A stretch of 64,000 nucleotides of DNA from MH13 sp040219355 (GCA_040219355.1 JAVJSN010000010.1:1-64000), one strand, 5' to 3'. Counted from the first letter of the stretch, positions 1 through 12,277 are shown. The notes: a model not told the origin generated them from the letters alone. A program made the numbers and translations.

Positions 1-1855
<1,855 letters not shown>

Positions 1856-2035
1856 CTCTCATTATCGATACACACGCACTCCCGGGGGATAACCAGGGCA
1901 CGCTAAACGTATGCAATAAGAACAGTATTATTAGACCAAAATCACGCGATAATACCCAGATGAGTGCGGTCAGGCCCTCACGGTGGCTTGGCGCTTAAGG
2001 AGCACGCCAGCCCTGGATACATCGTCTCTTCACCA

Positions 2036-2047
2036 TGTAAAAGAACA
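2036..2047 (-). promoter_or_regulatory. boxA-like antitermination element before 23S
   Basis: On the minus strand this reads TGTTCTTTTACA, close to the rrn boxA consensus TGCTCTTTAACA. It lies in the spacer between tRNA-Ala and 23S. In other bacteria boxA in this position recruits NusB/S10. The function here is inferred from sequence and place. The rest of the 290-nt spacer holds no gene. Confidence 0.55.
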
Positions 2048-2145
2048 AGCAATGGCGGAACTCTTACTGCTCGGAATAACCAAAGCCAGCAAAAAACCAT
2101 CGCAATCGATGTTTGCCGAAGATACAAATTTTGGAGTTGAAAAAC

Positions 2146-2221
2146 TGGTGGAGCCAGTCGGGATCGAACCGACGACCCCCTGCTTGCAAAGCAGGTGCTC
2201 TCCCAGCTGAGCTATGGCCCC
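2146..2221 (-). tRNA. tRNA-Ala (TGC)
   Basis: A 76-nt cloverleaf with acceptor start GGGGCCATAGCTC, anticodon loop TTTGCAA (anticodon TGC), T-arm GGTTCGATCC and an encoded CCA end. It sits in the 16S-23S spacer after tRNA-Ile, the usual alphaproteobacterial order. Confidence 0.98.
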
Positions 2222-2336
2222 TAGTTGATTTCGCCAAGCAAAATCGACGTTGAGCGCTCAATGAGTTGCGAAGCAACTTGCAAGGCGCTCTCAAACGCCG
2301 TCCTTGATAAGCATTCCAGCATAGCTGAAAAACGGT

Positions 2337-2413
<77 letters not shown>

Positions 2414-2584
2414 GGACCCCAAATGCCAACACAGGTGTGCTGGCGACTTCGGCAAGAAAGAGAAACGAAGGCGGCAATGTTCCGCGTAATGCCAGAGTAT
2501 CAGCGAACTGATACCTAGCTAATGTTCTAAGCGATCTTGAAGATCGTCACTTAGCCCGAAGGCCAAGCTGTCTGGTCAAGATCA

Positions 2585-4079
<1,495 letters not shown>

Positions 4080-4288
4080 GAATTTTGAGATTTTGAACCG
4101 ACTTTAATCACGCTTGACGAGGACACACTTCATTTCATGGCGCCGCGAAGCACCATGACCTGTGATGACATCCGAAGATATCATCTGGTGTGTCTTCAAA
4201 AAAACGTGTCTTGTCGAAACTCTTCGATCAGCCTTTTGGGCCGATCCGCAAGAACATCGCCGACCACGTTTCTCTTTCTTTATTCACT

Positions 4289-4300
4289 TGTCAAAGATCG
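4289..4300 (-). promoter_or_regulatory. boxA-like element in rRNA leader
   Basis: The minus strand reads CGATCTTTGACA, like the boxA elements found in alphaproteobacterial rrn leaders. It lies about 210 nt before the 16S 5' end and 140 nt after the promoter, inside the transcribed leader. Role inferred from family knowledge. Confidence 0.45.
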
Positions 4301-4440
4301 CTCATCGTGGCGCAAGCCGATTGATGAGACAGAAACGAAATCAACCGCCCCGCAGGACGGTGAATGTTGTCTTCGTTTCTGAAGAACCCCAAGAGCGCAA
4401 GAAGCTGTCGCCAGCGGCGTTCCGCTCTCGGTGTTGCGGT

Positions 4441-4469
4441 TTATAGGGCGGTGACCTCTCGCCTGTCAA
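4441..4469 (-). promoter_or_regulatory. rRNA operon promoter
   Basis: On the minus strand a perfect TTGACA (4464-4469) is followed after 17 nt by CTATAA (4441-4446). This gives a start site near 4434 and a leader of about 355 nt before 16S. It is the strongest sigma-70 type signal I see in the window, fitting an rRNA operon. The gap 4080-4721 holds this promoter and leader, plus a weak AT-rich -10 (TAATAT, 4657-4662) facing the divergent gene at 4722. I see no gene in the gap. Confidence 0.85.
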
Positions 4470-4721
4470 CGACCGAATTTCAAAAAATTGCATCTTTTTG
4501 ACCATCTGGAAAAATGTCCCGATCGGTACGGCACCAAACGCCCCGCAAACCCGGGCTTTCGCGCCTGCGCGGGTCTGTGAAGAACTGTCAAAAAAATGTC
4601 ATGCACACCGGTTGGCGGGCTTTGATCACCCCACTTTGCGACCTAACCTAGCCCCATAATATGCCGCGCCGCATCAAACAGTCACGCAGTGCAGCGCTAG
4701 CCAGCAAAAAAGAGGACTCAC

Positions 4722-5582
4722 ATGACCATTGGATTCATCGGCCTCGGCAATATGGGCGCCCCCATGGCTATCAATCTGGCAACAGCCGGTTTCCCCGTCA
4801 TCGGACTGGATGTGTCTGCGGCAGTGCCGGATGCACTCGAACCAGCATCCTCTCTGGCCGATCTTGCCGGGCAAGCCCGGACCATCATCACCATGCTGCC
4901 CAATGGACACAGTATGCGCGAGGTCATTGCCACCGCCCTGCCCCACGCGCGACCAGACACCTTGTTCATCGATTGCTCAACAGTGGATGTCGCCAGCGCC
5001 CGTGAAGCTGCCGACGATATCCATACTGCCGGGCACATGGCGCTAGATGCGCCGGTATCAGGAGGAACCGCTGGCGCGGCCGCCGGAACCCTCACCTTTA
5101 TGGTCGGCGGCAGCCAAAGCGCCTTTGCTCGCGCCCAACCCCTGCTCAATGTGATGGGTGCGAATTCCTTCCATTGCGGCGGCAATGGAGCCGGGCAAGC
5201 GGCCAAAATTTGCAACAACATGATTCTAGGCATTTCCATGATTGCCACCTGTGAGGCATTCGCCCTTGCCGACGGACTGGGGCTCGACAGGCAAGCGCTG
5301 TTCGATGTCGTGTCGGCATCCTCTGGTCAAAGTTGGTCGATGACCAGCTATTGTCCCGCCCCGGGCGTTGGCCCGAAGACCCCAGCCGATAACGACTATC
5401 AACCGGGCTTTGCTGCCGATCTCATGCTCAAAGACTTAACGCTCAGCCAACAGGCCGCCCGAGACAGTGGCGTGGTAACCTCGATGGGCGAACAGGCCCG
5501 CGCGCTCTATCATTCCTTCGTGGAGGACGGAGGATCTGGAAAAGACTTTTCCGCCATTCTGAAAAGGATGATCAGCGACTAA
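4722..5582 (+). CDS. mmsB: 3-hydroxyisobutyrate dehydrogenase
   Basis: This NAD-dependent enzyme oxidises 3-hydroxyisobutyrate to methylmalonate semialdehyde in valine breakdown. The 286 residues match the usual 290-300. The N-terminus holds the Rossmann motif GFIGLGNMGAPM, residues around 110 read DAPVSGGTAGA (substrate loop), and GAGQAAKICNN near residue 160 carries the family's catalytic lysine. The ATG at 4722 follows an AAGAGGAC ribosome site. It stands alone, divergent from the rRNA operon, and no other valine-pathway gene is visible. Close relatives such as tartronate semialdehyde reductase share these motifs, so the superfamily is sure and the exact substrate less so. Confidence 0.85.
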   Translation: MTIGFIGLGNMGAPMAINLATAGFPVIGLDVSAAVPDALEPASSLADLAGQARTIITMLPNGHSMREVIATALPHARPDTLFIDCSTVDVASAREAADDIHTAGHMALDAPVSGGTAGAAAGTLTFMVGGSQSAFARAQPLLNVMGANSFHCGGNGAGQAAKICNNMILGISMIATCEAFALADGLGLDRQALFDVVSASSGQSWSMTSYCPAPGVGPKTPADNDYQPGFAADLMLKDLTLSQQAARDSGVVTSMGEQARALYHSFVEDGGSGKDFSAILKRMISD

Positions 5583-5751
5583 CGCCGATAAACAGGTGTT
5601 GGCGGCTGCCATACCGATACCTTGTTTCTCATTCAGATCACTGCGTTCCACGGACAAGCTGAAAGCCACTACCGTGGAACCACAAAACCTGCTGAACGTT
5701 TGGCAGGTGCACAGGAGGGCATTCTGCGCAAACCCAAGCGAGGAACCTGGA

Positions 5752-7422
5752 ATGAAGTCCCACACAACCCGAACCAAAATTTTTCGCAGCTCAACAGCGA
5801 TCGCTCTGGCTATGGCCATGACTTCGCCGAGCAACCTCGCACTGGCCCAGACGGCCGAGAACGTCGTTGATTGCCTGGTTGATACCGCCAATCCAGCGTG
5901 CCTTGAAGCGCCCGCCAGTGCTGAAAATGCAGCGCCGGTTGAACCGGAAGCGGCGCCTGTAGAAGCTGAGACTGAAGCTAACGTCGCGCCAGAGGCTGAT
6001 ACGCCTGCCGAAAGTCAGGCCGAAGCCACGGTCGAAGAAGCCCCTGCCGAAGCGCCAGTTCCCGTCGATCAACCCACAGATGCCCAGGCCTCAGAACCGG
6101 CGATCGAGGTGGAGACGGCGCCGGTTGAAGAATCAGAAACCCAAGAAGCTGAGCAGGTCCAACCAACCGCTGAAGTTGAAGCCGAAACTGCTGAGCCAGC
6201 GCCGGCCGAAGAGGCACCAATAGAAAGTCTGGCAGCCGAGGAGCCAACGCCGATCGAAGAACCAGCTCCGGGCGAAACGCCGGCGACCGAGGAGACTGCT
6301 GAAGAGACGCCTTTGGTAATTCCTGCCGACAACGCAACACCTGAAGAGGCCACAGCTGACACCTCCGAAGATCAACCCTCAGATACACAGGCTGCGGCAC
6401 CTCCAGCACCAGTTCAAGAACCCGAAGCAGCAACCACCGTCATCGCCGATGAAACGACCGAGGACCAAGCCGCGCAGCTTAGCGCTCAGGAAGAACAACG
6501 CCGTGAAGATGCCCGCGAGCGTCGCAACGAACTGCTCGGCGCCGCCGCCGTGGGCGCCATAGTTGGCGCCATCATCCCAGCGCTGGGCGGACGCGTGGTT
6601 GAAGATCAGGGCGATCGACTAATTATCGAGCGCGACGGCGAGTATTTTGTGCGTCGCGATGAAAGCAGCCTGCTGCGCGACGGCGATGCCGAAATGCGCG
6701 TCGAGCGCCTGCGCGGCGGCCTAACCCAAGAGACGATCACCCGGCGCAATGGCGTGCAGATAATCACCATCCGTGATGAAGGCGGCTTTGTACTCTACCG
6801 TTCACGCATCCGCCGCGATGGCCGGGAAGTTGTTTTGATTGACAACCGGGGCTTCAACGACCCCAACGATATCTTCGTCAATGATTTGCCGCCGCTACAA
6901 CTGCAAATCCCCCAAGAGCGGTACATCGTGCCAGCACAGCGTGCCAGCTATGACGTGATTTTCGATACCTTTGCTGCGCCGCCAGTAATGCAGGTTGAGC
7001 AAACCTACACGCTGCGCCAAGTGCGTGAAAACGAGCGGGTACGAGACTTGGTACGCCGCGTCGATCTCGATTCGATCACGTTTGAGACCGGTCAAGCCAC
7101 AGTGCGCCAGAGCCAGGTGCCGTTGTTGGAAGACATCGCCCGCGCGGCACTTGCGCTTATCGATCGTGACCCGACAAGTCTTCTTCTGGTTGAGGGCCAC
7201 ACCGATGCCGTAGGGTCGGAGGTTTCCAACCTAGCTTTGTCGGATCGCCGCGCAGAAACAGTGGCCAGCATCTTGGTGGCGTACTTTGATGTGCCGCCGG
7301 AAAACCTCATCGTTCAGGGCTACGGTGAAAGCTTCCTGAAAGTGCCAACCCAAGCCGCTGAGGAGCAAAACCGCCGCGTAACAATCCGCAACATCACTCC
7401 TCTGCTTGGCTCCGCGAAGTAA
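5752..7422 (+). CDS. OmpA-family envelope protein with long acidic segment
   Basis: Predicted secreted protein of 556 residues. The ATG at 5752 is preferred over the longer frame from 5596 because GAGGAA precedes it and a signal peptide follows, ending near ALAQ. Residues about 45-240 are almost only Ala, Glu, Pro, Thr and Val, with many PAEEAP-like repeats and no predicted fold. The middle has Arg/Asp-rich beta-type sequence. The C-terminus (about 437-550) is an OmpA-like peptidoglycan-binding domain with ITFETGQATV, GHTDAVG and NRRV. The family anchors the outer membrane or periplasmic proteins to peptidoglycan. The acidic stretch may span the periplasm, which is inference. Confidence 0.82.
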   Translation: MKSHTTRTKIFRSSTAIALAMAMTSPSNLALAQTAENVVDCLVDTANPACLEAPASAENAAPVEPEAAPVEAETEANVAPEADTPAESQAEATVEEAPAEAPVPVDQPTDAQASEPAIEVETAPVEESETQEAEQVQPTAEVEAETAEPAPAEEAPIESLAAEEPTPIEEPAPGETPATEETAEETPLVIPADNATPEEATADTSEDQPSDTQAAAPPAPVQEPEAATTVIADETTEDQAAQLSAQEEQRREDARERRNELLGAAAVGAIVGAIIPALGGRVVEDQGDRLIIERDGEYFVRRDESSLLRDGDAEMRVERLRGGLTQETITRRNGVQIITIRDEGGFVLYRSRIRRDGREVVLIDNRGFNDPNDIFVNDLPPLQLQIPQERYIVPAQRASYDVIFDTFAAPPVMQVEQTYTLRQVRENERVRDLVRRVDLDSITFETGQATVRQSQVPLLEDIARAALALIDRDPTSLLLVEGHTDAVGSEVSNLALSDRRAETVASILVAYFDVPPENLIVQGYGESFLKVPTQAAEEQNRRVTIRNITPLLGSAK

Positions 7423-7446
7423 AAACGTTTGACGCGACTGCCAATT

Positions 7447-7489
7447 GATGCCCCGCCACATCTGCCAGAGTTCGGTGAGGTGGGGCATC
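7447..7489 (+). terminator. hairpin after the OmpA-family gene
   Basis: GATGCCCC (7447-7454) pairs perfectly with GGGGCATC (7482-7489), 25 nt after the stop codon of the OmpA gene. No U-run follows, so it is either a stabilising 3' hairpin or a factor-dependent end. No gene is seen between 7490 and the next promoter. Confidence 0.4.
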
Positions 7490-7576
7490 GAAGAACGCGC
7501 TGAAATCGAAATTGGTCGCGGGATCAACCACCATCGCGGTGTCATAGGGATGTGCACAAGCGATGCTCTATCTGCC

Positions 7577-7606
7577 TTGTCCGGCACCAATCGCCCACCT
7601 TATAGT
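7577..7606 (+). promoter_or_regulatory. candidate sigma-70 promoter
   Basis: TTGTCC (7577-7582) and TATAGT (7601-7606) are separated by 18 nt, about 50 nt before the small membrane gene at 7661. A similar CTTATAGTGC core recurs before ubiG at 35055-35064. Proposed from sequence only. Confidence 0.45.
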
Positions 7607-7626
7607 GCGCGCGCAATTTTGCTTCC

Positions 7627-7645
7627 AAGAGGCGAAACGCCTCTT
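7627..7645 (+). promoter_or_regulatory. perfect hairpin in the 5' leader of the small membrane gene
   Basis: AAGAGGCG (7627-7634) and CGCCTCTT (7638-7645) form an 8-bp stem with an AAA loop. The hairpin ends directly before an in-frame ATG at 7646 and 15 nt before the preferred start at 7661. It could affect mRNA stability or the choice of start. No partner is known. Confidence 0.4.
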
Positions 7646-7660
7646 ATGAAAGGAATACCC

Positions 7661-7831
7661 ATGAATCTCAGTGCACCCACGATGATTGTTTTCATCATTT
7701 CACTGGTTATCGCAGCGCTTGGTGTCTTGGCCGCGCTCGGCATCTTCTCCGTCATCCCCCTCGCGTCGGTTTGGATCATGACGATTGCTTACGCTGTGCT
7801 GCTGGCAGGGGTTCTGCTGAAAGGGGTCTAA
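7661..7831 (+). CDS. small membrane protein, function unknown
   Basis: A 56-residue protein that is almost entirely two hydrophobic helices (about residues 7-30 and 35-54) joined by a short loop. I chose the ATG at 7661 because AAAGGAA lies just before it. An in-frame ATG at 7646 would add five residues. It has its own putative promoter and a leader hairpin, and a GC hairpin follows at 7852-7882. I recognise no family; similar tiny hydrophobic proteins occur in many alphaproteobacteria. Confidence 0.6.
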   Translation: MNLSAPTMIVFIISLVIAALGVLAALGIFSVIPLASVWIMTIAYAVLLAGVLLKGV

Positions 7832-7851
7832 CCTTTTCCCGTATTAGACAT

Positions 7852-7882
7852 GCCATCGCGCTTGCTCCGCTGGCGCGATGGC
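7852..7882 (+). terminator. GC-rich hairpin after the small membrane gene
   Basis: GCCATCGCG (7852-7860) and CGCGATGGC (7874-7882) form a perfect 9-bp stem with a 13-nt loop, 20 nt after the stop codon. There is no U-tract, so intrinsic termination is uncertain. Confidence 0.4.
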
Positions 7883-7998
7883 GCAGCAGCATCCCGACGT
7901 TTCGTTGCGACTCACTTGTCAGCGGGTATTGCACTGTCTACATGAGCCGACAGACGAGCCGCGCGCCGCGTGGCCTCAAAATGTAAGTGGAGCCAACC

Positions 7999-8289
7999 AT
8001 GCGAGCCGTTCTTGATGTCATCATGTTGGCACTCAATTTGTATTGGTGGATCATTATCATTTCAGCGATTTTGAGCTGGCTGGTGGCCTTCAACGTGGTC
8101 AACCCACGCAACCAAGTCGTTGGAACCATCGGCCAGGTGGTACACAACCTGACAGAACCAGCATTGCGCCCCATCCGCCGGTTCCTGCCAAACATGGGCG
8201 GCATTGATCTCTCACCGATCGTCCTTCTGCTTGGAATCTTCTTCTTACAGCAGTTGATCGTGCGGTACGCTTACCCGAACGTCTTTTAA
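7999..8289 (+). CDS. YggT family membrane protein
   Basis: A 96-residue integral membrane protein of the YggT family, a poorly characterised group linked in various bacteria to osmotic tolerance or cell-division and plastid functions. Two hydrophobic segments (about 8-28 and 70-90) flank a loop with the family features NPRN and EPALRPIRRFLPN. The ATG at 7999 has GGAG six bases upstream. An in-frame GTG at 7987 overlaps that ribosome site and is unlikely. It converges with the gene ending at 8299. Confidence 0.85.
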   Translation: MRAVLDVIMLALNLYWWIIIISAILSWLVAFNVVNPRNQVVGTIGQVVHNLTEPALRPIRRFLPNMGGIDLSPIVLLLGIFFLQQLIVRYAYPNVF

Positions 8290-8298
8290 ACACAGCGT

Positions 8299-8592
8299 CT
8301 AAAACACCGCACTCCAGGGGTGAACATCCGGGCGTTCATCCGGATTCTCTCGCAGAAAATGATGCAGGACGTGCAGCAGTTCCCGTTCGTGCGCAACATT
8401 TCCCTCGGCCTGAGCGATACGAATATCGTCAATGATCATGTCGCGCACGCGTGATAATCCTTTGTGATCAGAGGATAAGTAGGCTCCCAAATTGGTCGCC
8501 ACGCTCGCTGGAATATGTTCGTGCTCGGCAATAGCGAGGATTTCTTCCTCGCTCAGCCCACTCATTCCCACCATGTCTTCCAGGCTAATCAT
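8299..8592 (-). CDS. conserved hypothetical protein
   Basis: A 97-residue soluble protein, acidic and mostly helical by composition, rich in Glu, His and Leu. It starts MISLEDMVGMSG and has no signal peptide or membrane segment. GGGAGG lies just before the ATG at 8592, a strong ribosome site that decides the start over an in-frame GTG two codons earlier. I do not recognise a domain. It stands immediately downstream of ppa on the same strand with a gap of about 97 nt. Confidence 0.6.
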   Translation of the reverse strand: MISLEDMVGMSGLSEEEILAIAEHEHIPASVATNLGAYLSSDHKGLSRVRDMIIDDIRIAQAEGNVAHERELLHVLHHFLRENPDERPDVHPWSAVF

Positions 8593-8689
8593 GGTCACCT
8601 CCCGATAGGACCATTTTGTCTAACACTGTCATGTAACTGTCATAAACGAGTTGAGCACCCTTTGAAAAGTTCAGACATTCAGACGATTG

Positions 8690-9223
8690 TTATGTCGCGG
8701 CCTTGGCGCGATCAATGGCCTGACGCACCATGTCCTTGGCTTCATCGACGCCGGCCCAGCGCTCAATCTTCACCCATTTGTTAGGCTCAAGATCTTTGTA
8801 GTGTGCAAAGAAGTGTTCGATCTGGCTTGTGAGGATCGTTGGCAGATCGGTGTAATTTTGCACGCCATCATAGCGACTGGTGAGCTTCTCGGTGGGCACC
8901 GCCACAAGCTTCTCATCACCGCCGCCATCATCTTCCATCACCAGCGCACCGACCACCCGGCAGTTCATCACCGCGCCTGGAACAATCGGGCGGGTGTTGC
9001 AGACAACCACATCAATTGGATCGCCATCGGCTGATAGCGTATGCGGAACGAACCCATAGTTCCCCGGGTAGCGCATCGGCGTGTAAAGAAAACGGTCAAC
9101 GTACAGTGCGCCAGAGTCTTTCTCGATTTCATATTTGATCGGCTCGCCGCCAATCGGCACTTCAATTATCACGTTCACATCGTGTGGTGGGTTTTTTCCA
9201 ATGGGGATGGCTTCAATGCGCAT
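8690..9223 (-). CDS. ppa: inorganic pyrophosphatase
   Basis: Hydrolyses pyrophosphate to two phosphates, pulling biosynthetic reactions such as nucleic-acid and tRNA charging forward. It is a family I (soluble, Mg-dependent) enzyme. The 177 residues match the usual 175-178. Visible signature features are EVPIGGEPIKYEIEKDSG at the N-terminus, RYPGNYGFVP, and the metal-binding block DGDPIDVVV near residue 66, followed by MEDDGGGDEK and a C-terminal HYKDLEPNKWV helix. The start ATG at 9223 opens the conserved N-terminus directly. Confidence 0.95.
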   Translation of the reverse strand: MRIEAIPIGKNPPHDVNVIIEVPIGGEPIKYEIEKDSGALYVDRFLYTPMRYPGNYGFVPHTLSADGDPIDVVVCNTRPIVPGAVMNCRVVGALVMEDDGGGDEKLVAVPTEKLTSRYDGVQNYTDLPTILTSQIEHFFAHYKDLEPNKWVKIERWAGVDEAKDMVRQAIDRAKAAT

Positions 9224-9356
9224 AGGGTTCTCAAGGCTCCGCTGGCAGATTGATGTATCTGGCCATCTCTTATCAGCGTCAGCCCGCTTGTGCTTTAAGA
9301 AAGAGGACTAACGTCCAAAGGTCGCAACTGCGTTTCAAAGCTCGAGGGTCAGCAGG

Positions 9357-9869
9357 TTACCTCTCACCCCAGACAAATGCGAGCTTACGACATTGACCCT
9401 GCTCGAAACGCTCAACCCCGTGAGCCACGGGCTCACCGCCCATCGATTGATAAAAACCAATCGCCTGGTCATTGTCTTCCAGCGCCCAGACAACAAAGTG
9501 ATCAAGACGGTTTGCCGTCAGTTGATCACGCGCGGCTTTGAACAACCGTCCACCGAAGCCCAGCCCTTGATAGGCTGGATCAATATAGAGCTCGTAGATT
9601 TCGCCACGCACCCGCAATGTCTTGGAACGGTTTGCGCCCAATGTTGCATAGCCAGCAATTCTTCCGTGCACTTCCAGCACCAAAACACCGCGCTTATGGC
9701 TGATCAAACGCCCCCACCATCGCGGACCGCGCCGTTCAACCATACGCTCCAATGCAAGACCTGGAATGATTCCGCGATACGCCCCGCGCCAAGCACGGTC
9801 GTGCACGTTGGCAACAGCTTGCGCGTCGCACGTTTCAGCAGGCCTGATCGTGATCTGGTCAAGGCTCAT
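9357..9869 (-). CDS. GNAT family N-acetyltransferase
   Basis: A 170-residue acetyltransferase of the GNAT fold. The acetyl-CoA loop is visible as LYIDPAYQGLGFGGRLF (about 93-109), and the C-terminus has the common GFYQSMGGEP motif. The acceptor substrate cannot be inferred. It lies 68 nt downstream of typA on the same strand and could be co-transcribed. Proteins of this subgroup are often annotated as RimI-like, but the sequence does not prove ribosomal protein acetylation. Confidence 0.8.
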   Translation of the reverse strand: MSLDQITIRPAETCDAQAVANVHDRAWRGAYRGIIPGLALERMVERRGPRWWGRLISHKRGVLVLEVHGRIAGYATLGANRSKTLRVRGEIYELYIDPAYQGLGFGGRLFKAARDQLTANRLDHFVVWALEDNDQAIGFYQSMGGEPVAHGVERFEQGQCRKLAFVWGER

Positions 9870-9937
9870 GACAGGAGCCTAGGATCAAACCCTAAAAACG
9901 CAAAGCGCTTTGTGCGGCCTATTTCCTGGTGGCGGAC

Positions 9938-11785
9938 TTAAGCAGCAGCCTTTGCCTTGGCAGCCCGTTTGCGCTCATGCGGATCAAGATGACGCTTGCG
10001 CAGGCGGATGGACTTAGGCGTCACCTCAACCAGTTCATCATCAGCAATGTAGGCAAGCGCCTTTTCCAGAGTCATCTGGATCGGTGTTGTCAGCCGCACC
10101 GCCTCATCCTTGCCTGAGGCGCGCATGTTGGTCAGCTGCTTGCCCTTAAGCACATTGACTTCCAGATCGTTGCCGCGCGTGTGCTCTCCGATGATCATGC
10201 CCTCATAAACAGGCGTGCCGGGCTCAATCAACATTGGTCCGCGATCTTCGAGGTTCCAAAGCGCATAAGCGACCGCATCGCCTTGCGCCATGGCAAGTAG
10301 CACGCCGGTGTGCCGATCTTTAATGGCGCCCTTGTGCGGCGCATACTCCAGGAACGCCCGGTTCATGATGCCAGTGCCGCGCGTATCGGTGAGAAACTCG
10401 CCATGATAGCCGATCAGACCGCGTGTTGGCACATGCAGCACCAGACGCTGCTTGCCGCCACCTGATGGCGTCATCTCCACCAGGTCACCGCGACGCTCGG
10501 CAATTTTCTGCACCACTGTGCCGGAGAATTCTTCGTCCACATCCACGGTCACTTCTTCGATCGGCTCAAGCAGCGCGCCGCTCTCATCCTTTTGGAAAAC
10601 CACCTGCGGACGTGACACGCCAAGCTCAAAGCCTTCGCGACGCATCTGCTCGATCAGCACGGCAAGCTGAAGCTCGCCGCGCCCGGAAACGATGAAGGCT
10701 TCTTTGTTTTCGCCCTCTTCAATGTGCAGCGCGACATTGCCTTCAGCTTCGGCCATCAGGCGCGCACGGATCACACGGCTTTGCAGCTTGTCCCCCTCAC
10801 GCCCAGCAAGCGGGCTGTCATTGACCATGAAGGTCATCGACAAGGTCGGCGGATCAATCGGTTGGGCAAAGATCGGCTCGCTGACCTGCGGGTCACAAAT
10901 CGTATCGGCAACCGTTGCCTTTTCCAGGCCTGCCAGCGCCACAATATCGCCGGCAAAGGCTTCATCCACGGGCACCATATCCAGACCCTTGAAGGTCATA
11001 ACCTTGGAAGCACGCCCACTCTCAATAAGCTTACCGTCACGGGTGAGCGCTTTGATCGCCATGTTCGCTTTCAGCGATCCTGAGGCAATGCGACCGGTCA
11101 AGATACGTCCAAGATAGGGGTTCGCCGACAGCGTAGTCGCCAGAAGACGGAACGGACCTTCTTCGGTCAGAGGAGCGGGGACGTGCTTCATCACCAACTC
11201 AAACAGCGGTGTCATGTTGTCTTTGGGACCATCGGCACTGTCGGCCATCCAGCCTTGCTTGGCCGAACCATAAAGAACCGGGAAGTCCAACTGCTCATCG
11301 CTGGCATCCAGCGCCGCAAACAGATCAAACACCTCATCAAGCACCGCATCGGGGCGACTTTCCGGCTTGTCGATCTTATTAATGGCCACAATCGGCTTCA
11401 AGCCAAGCTTCAACGCCTTGGCGAGCACGAACTTGGTCTGAGGCATAGGCCCTTCGGCAGCATCCACCAGTAGGATAACGCCATCCACCATATGCAATAT
11501 GCGCTCCACCTCGCCGCCAAAATCGGCATGGCCCGGTGTATCGACAATATTGATGCGGCTTTCCGGCCCGCCTTGCGGCTTCCACTGCAAAGAGGTGACC
11601 TTTGCAAGAATCGTGATCCCGCGCTCGCGCTCCAAGTCATTGGAATCCATCGCGCGTTCAGCTACCGCTTCGTTGTCACGAAAAAGGCCAGACTCGCGCA
11701 AAAGCACATCGATAAGGGTGGTTTTGCCATGGTCCACGTGGGCAATGATGGCAATGTTACGCAGCGCGTCTGACGCCTGAGCCAT
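9938..11785 (-). CDS. typA: ribosome-associated GTPase TypA/BipA
   Basis: A translational GTPase related to EF-G that binds the ribosome and helps large-subunit assembly and stress growth, including in the cold. The 615 residues match the family (605-615). The G1 motif AHVDHGKTT lies at about residues 15-23, RGITI and DTPGHADFGG mark the switch regions, and NKID (G4) follows near 130. The family-specific C-terminus is complete and ends in a basic tail (KRAAKAKAAA). I chose the ATG at 11785 since it opens MAQASDALRNIAIIAHVDHG; the longer frame adds 34 unlike residues. Confidence 0.95.
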   Translation of the reverse strand: MAQASDALRNIAIIAHVDHGKTTLIDVLLRESGLFRDNEAVAERAMDSNDLERERGITILAKVTSLQWKPQGGPESRINIVDTPGHADFGGEVERILHMVDGVILLVDAAEGPMPQTKFVLAKALKLGLKPIVAINKIDKPESRPDAVLDEVFDLFAALDASDEQLDFPVLYGSAKQGWMADSADGPKDNMTPLFELVMKHVPAPLTEEGPFRLLATTLSANPYLGRILTGRIASGSLKANMAIKALTRDGKLIESGRASKVMTFKGLDMVPVDEAFAGDIVALAGLEKATVADTICDPQVSEPIFAQPIDPPTLSMTFMVNDSPLAGREGDKLQSRVIRARLMAEAEGNVALHIEEGENKEAFIVSGRGELQLAVLIEQMRREGFELGVSRPQVVFQKDESGALLEPIEEVTVDVDEEFSGTVVQKIAERRGDLVEMTPSGGGKQRLVLHVPTRGLIGYHGEFLTDTRGTGIMNRAFLEYAPHKGAIKDRHTGVLLAMAQGDAVAYALWNLEDRGPMLIEPGTPVYEGMIIGEHTRGNDLEVNVLKGKQLTNMRASGKDEAVRLTTPIQMTLEKALAYIADDELVEVTPKSIRLRKRHLDPHERKRAAKAKAAA

Positions 11786-11856
11786 AGGGGTATCACTTTT
11801 CAAAAATCTCGGAGGGTTGCGCTCCTTTACGTCGATTGCTGCAAAAAGGCTAGCGC

Positions 11857-11895
11857 ATAAAAACACCCCAGATGGCGGGGCGGCCATCCGGGGTG
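11857..11895 (-). terminator. intrinsic terminator after the EF-hand gene
   Basis: On the minus strand a 13-bp stem with one mismatch (11864-11876 with 11883-11895) is followed by TTTTTAT. It lies between the EF-hand gene and typA, so it should end the EF-hand transcript before typA. Confidence 0.75.
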
Positions 11896-11998
11896 CAGCC
11901 CCCGCAGCTTTTTAGGGCTTATGAGGCTCGGGGGGATAATAATCTGAGATGCGTTGAATGCTGGCCCGGCCTAGAAAGGTCGGACCAGCTGATCAGCG

Positions 11999-12277
11999 CT
12001 ACTGCATCATTGCAGCCATCGCTTCATACTCTTCCTGCGTGAGCACCGTGTCGGCATTCACATCAGCTGATGCGAAGGTCTCTGCGGTGGCTTCTGGCAT
12101 GGCCATGAGGAACTCATCCTCACTGATCACACCGTCGACATTTTGGTCGACCTCGGAAAAGTCGGGGGCGTCCTGAGCTTGCGCCATGTAAGGTGCCATG
12201 GCGACGCCAACGGTAAGCCCGCCTGTAAGCAGAGCCATTTTCCAGGTGCGAAGGAAGCCGTGTGAACGTTTGATCAT
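11999..12277 (-). CDS. secreted EF-hand calcium-binding protein
   Basis: A 92-residue exported protein. A basic start (MIKRSHGFLR) and hydrophobic stretch give a signal peptide likely cut after AQA near residue 35. The mature part has two EF-hand loops: DQNVDGVISEDE and DVNADTVLTQEE. The first has the normal Asp/Asn-x-Asp-Gly pattern; the second lacks the usual central Gly. The family binds calcium in the periplasm or outside; no partner is visible. AAGGAGACAC precedes the ATG, and an intrinsic terminator follows, so it is probably a single-gene transcript. Confidence 0.75.
   Translation of the reverse strand: MIKRSHGFLRTWKMALLTGGLTVGVAMAPYMAQAQDAPDFSEVDQNVDGVISEDEFLMAMPEATAETFASADVNADTVLTQEEYEAMAAMMQ

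Noticed and set aside
5978..6433. Several minus-strand frames within the acidic segment of the OmpA gene
   Set aside because: They mirror the Ala/Glu/Pro codon repeats and have no independent support.
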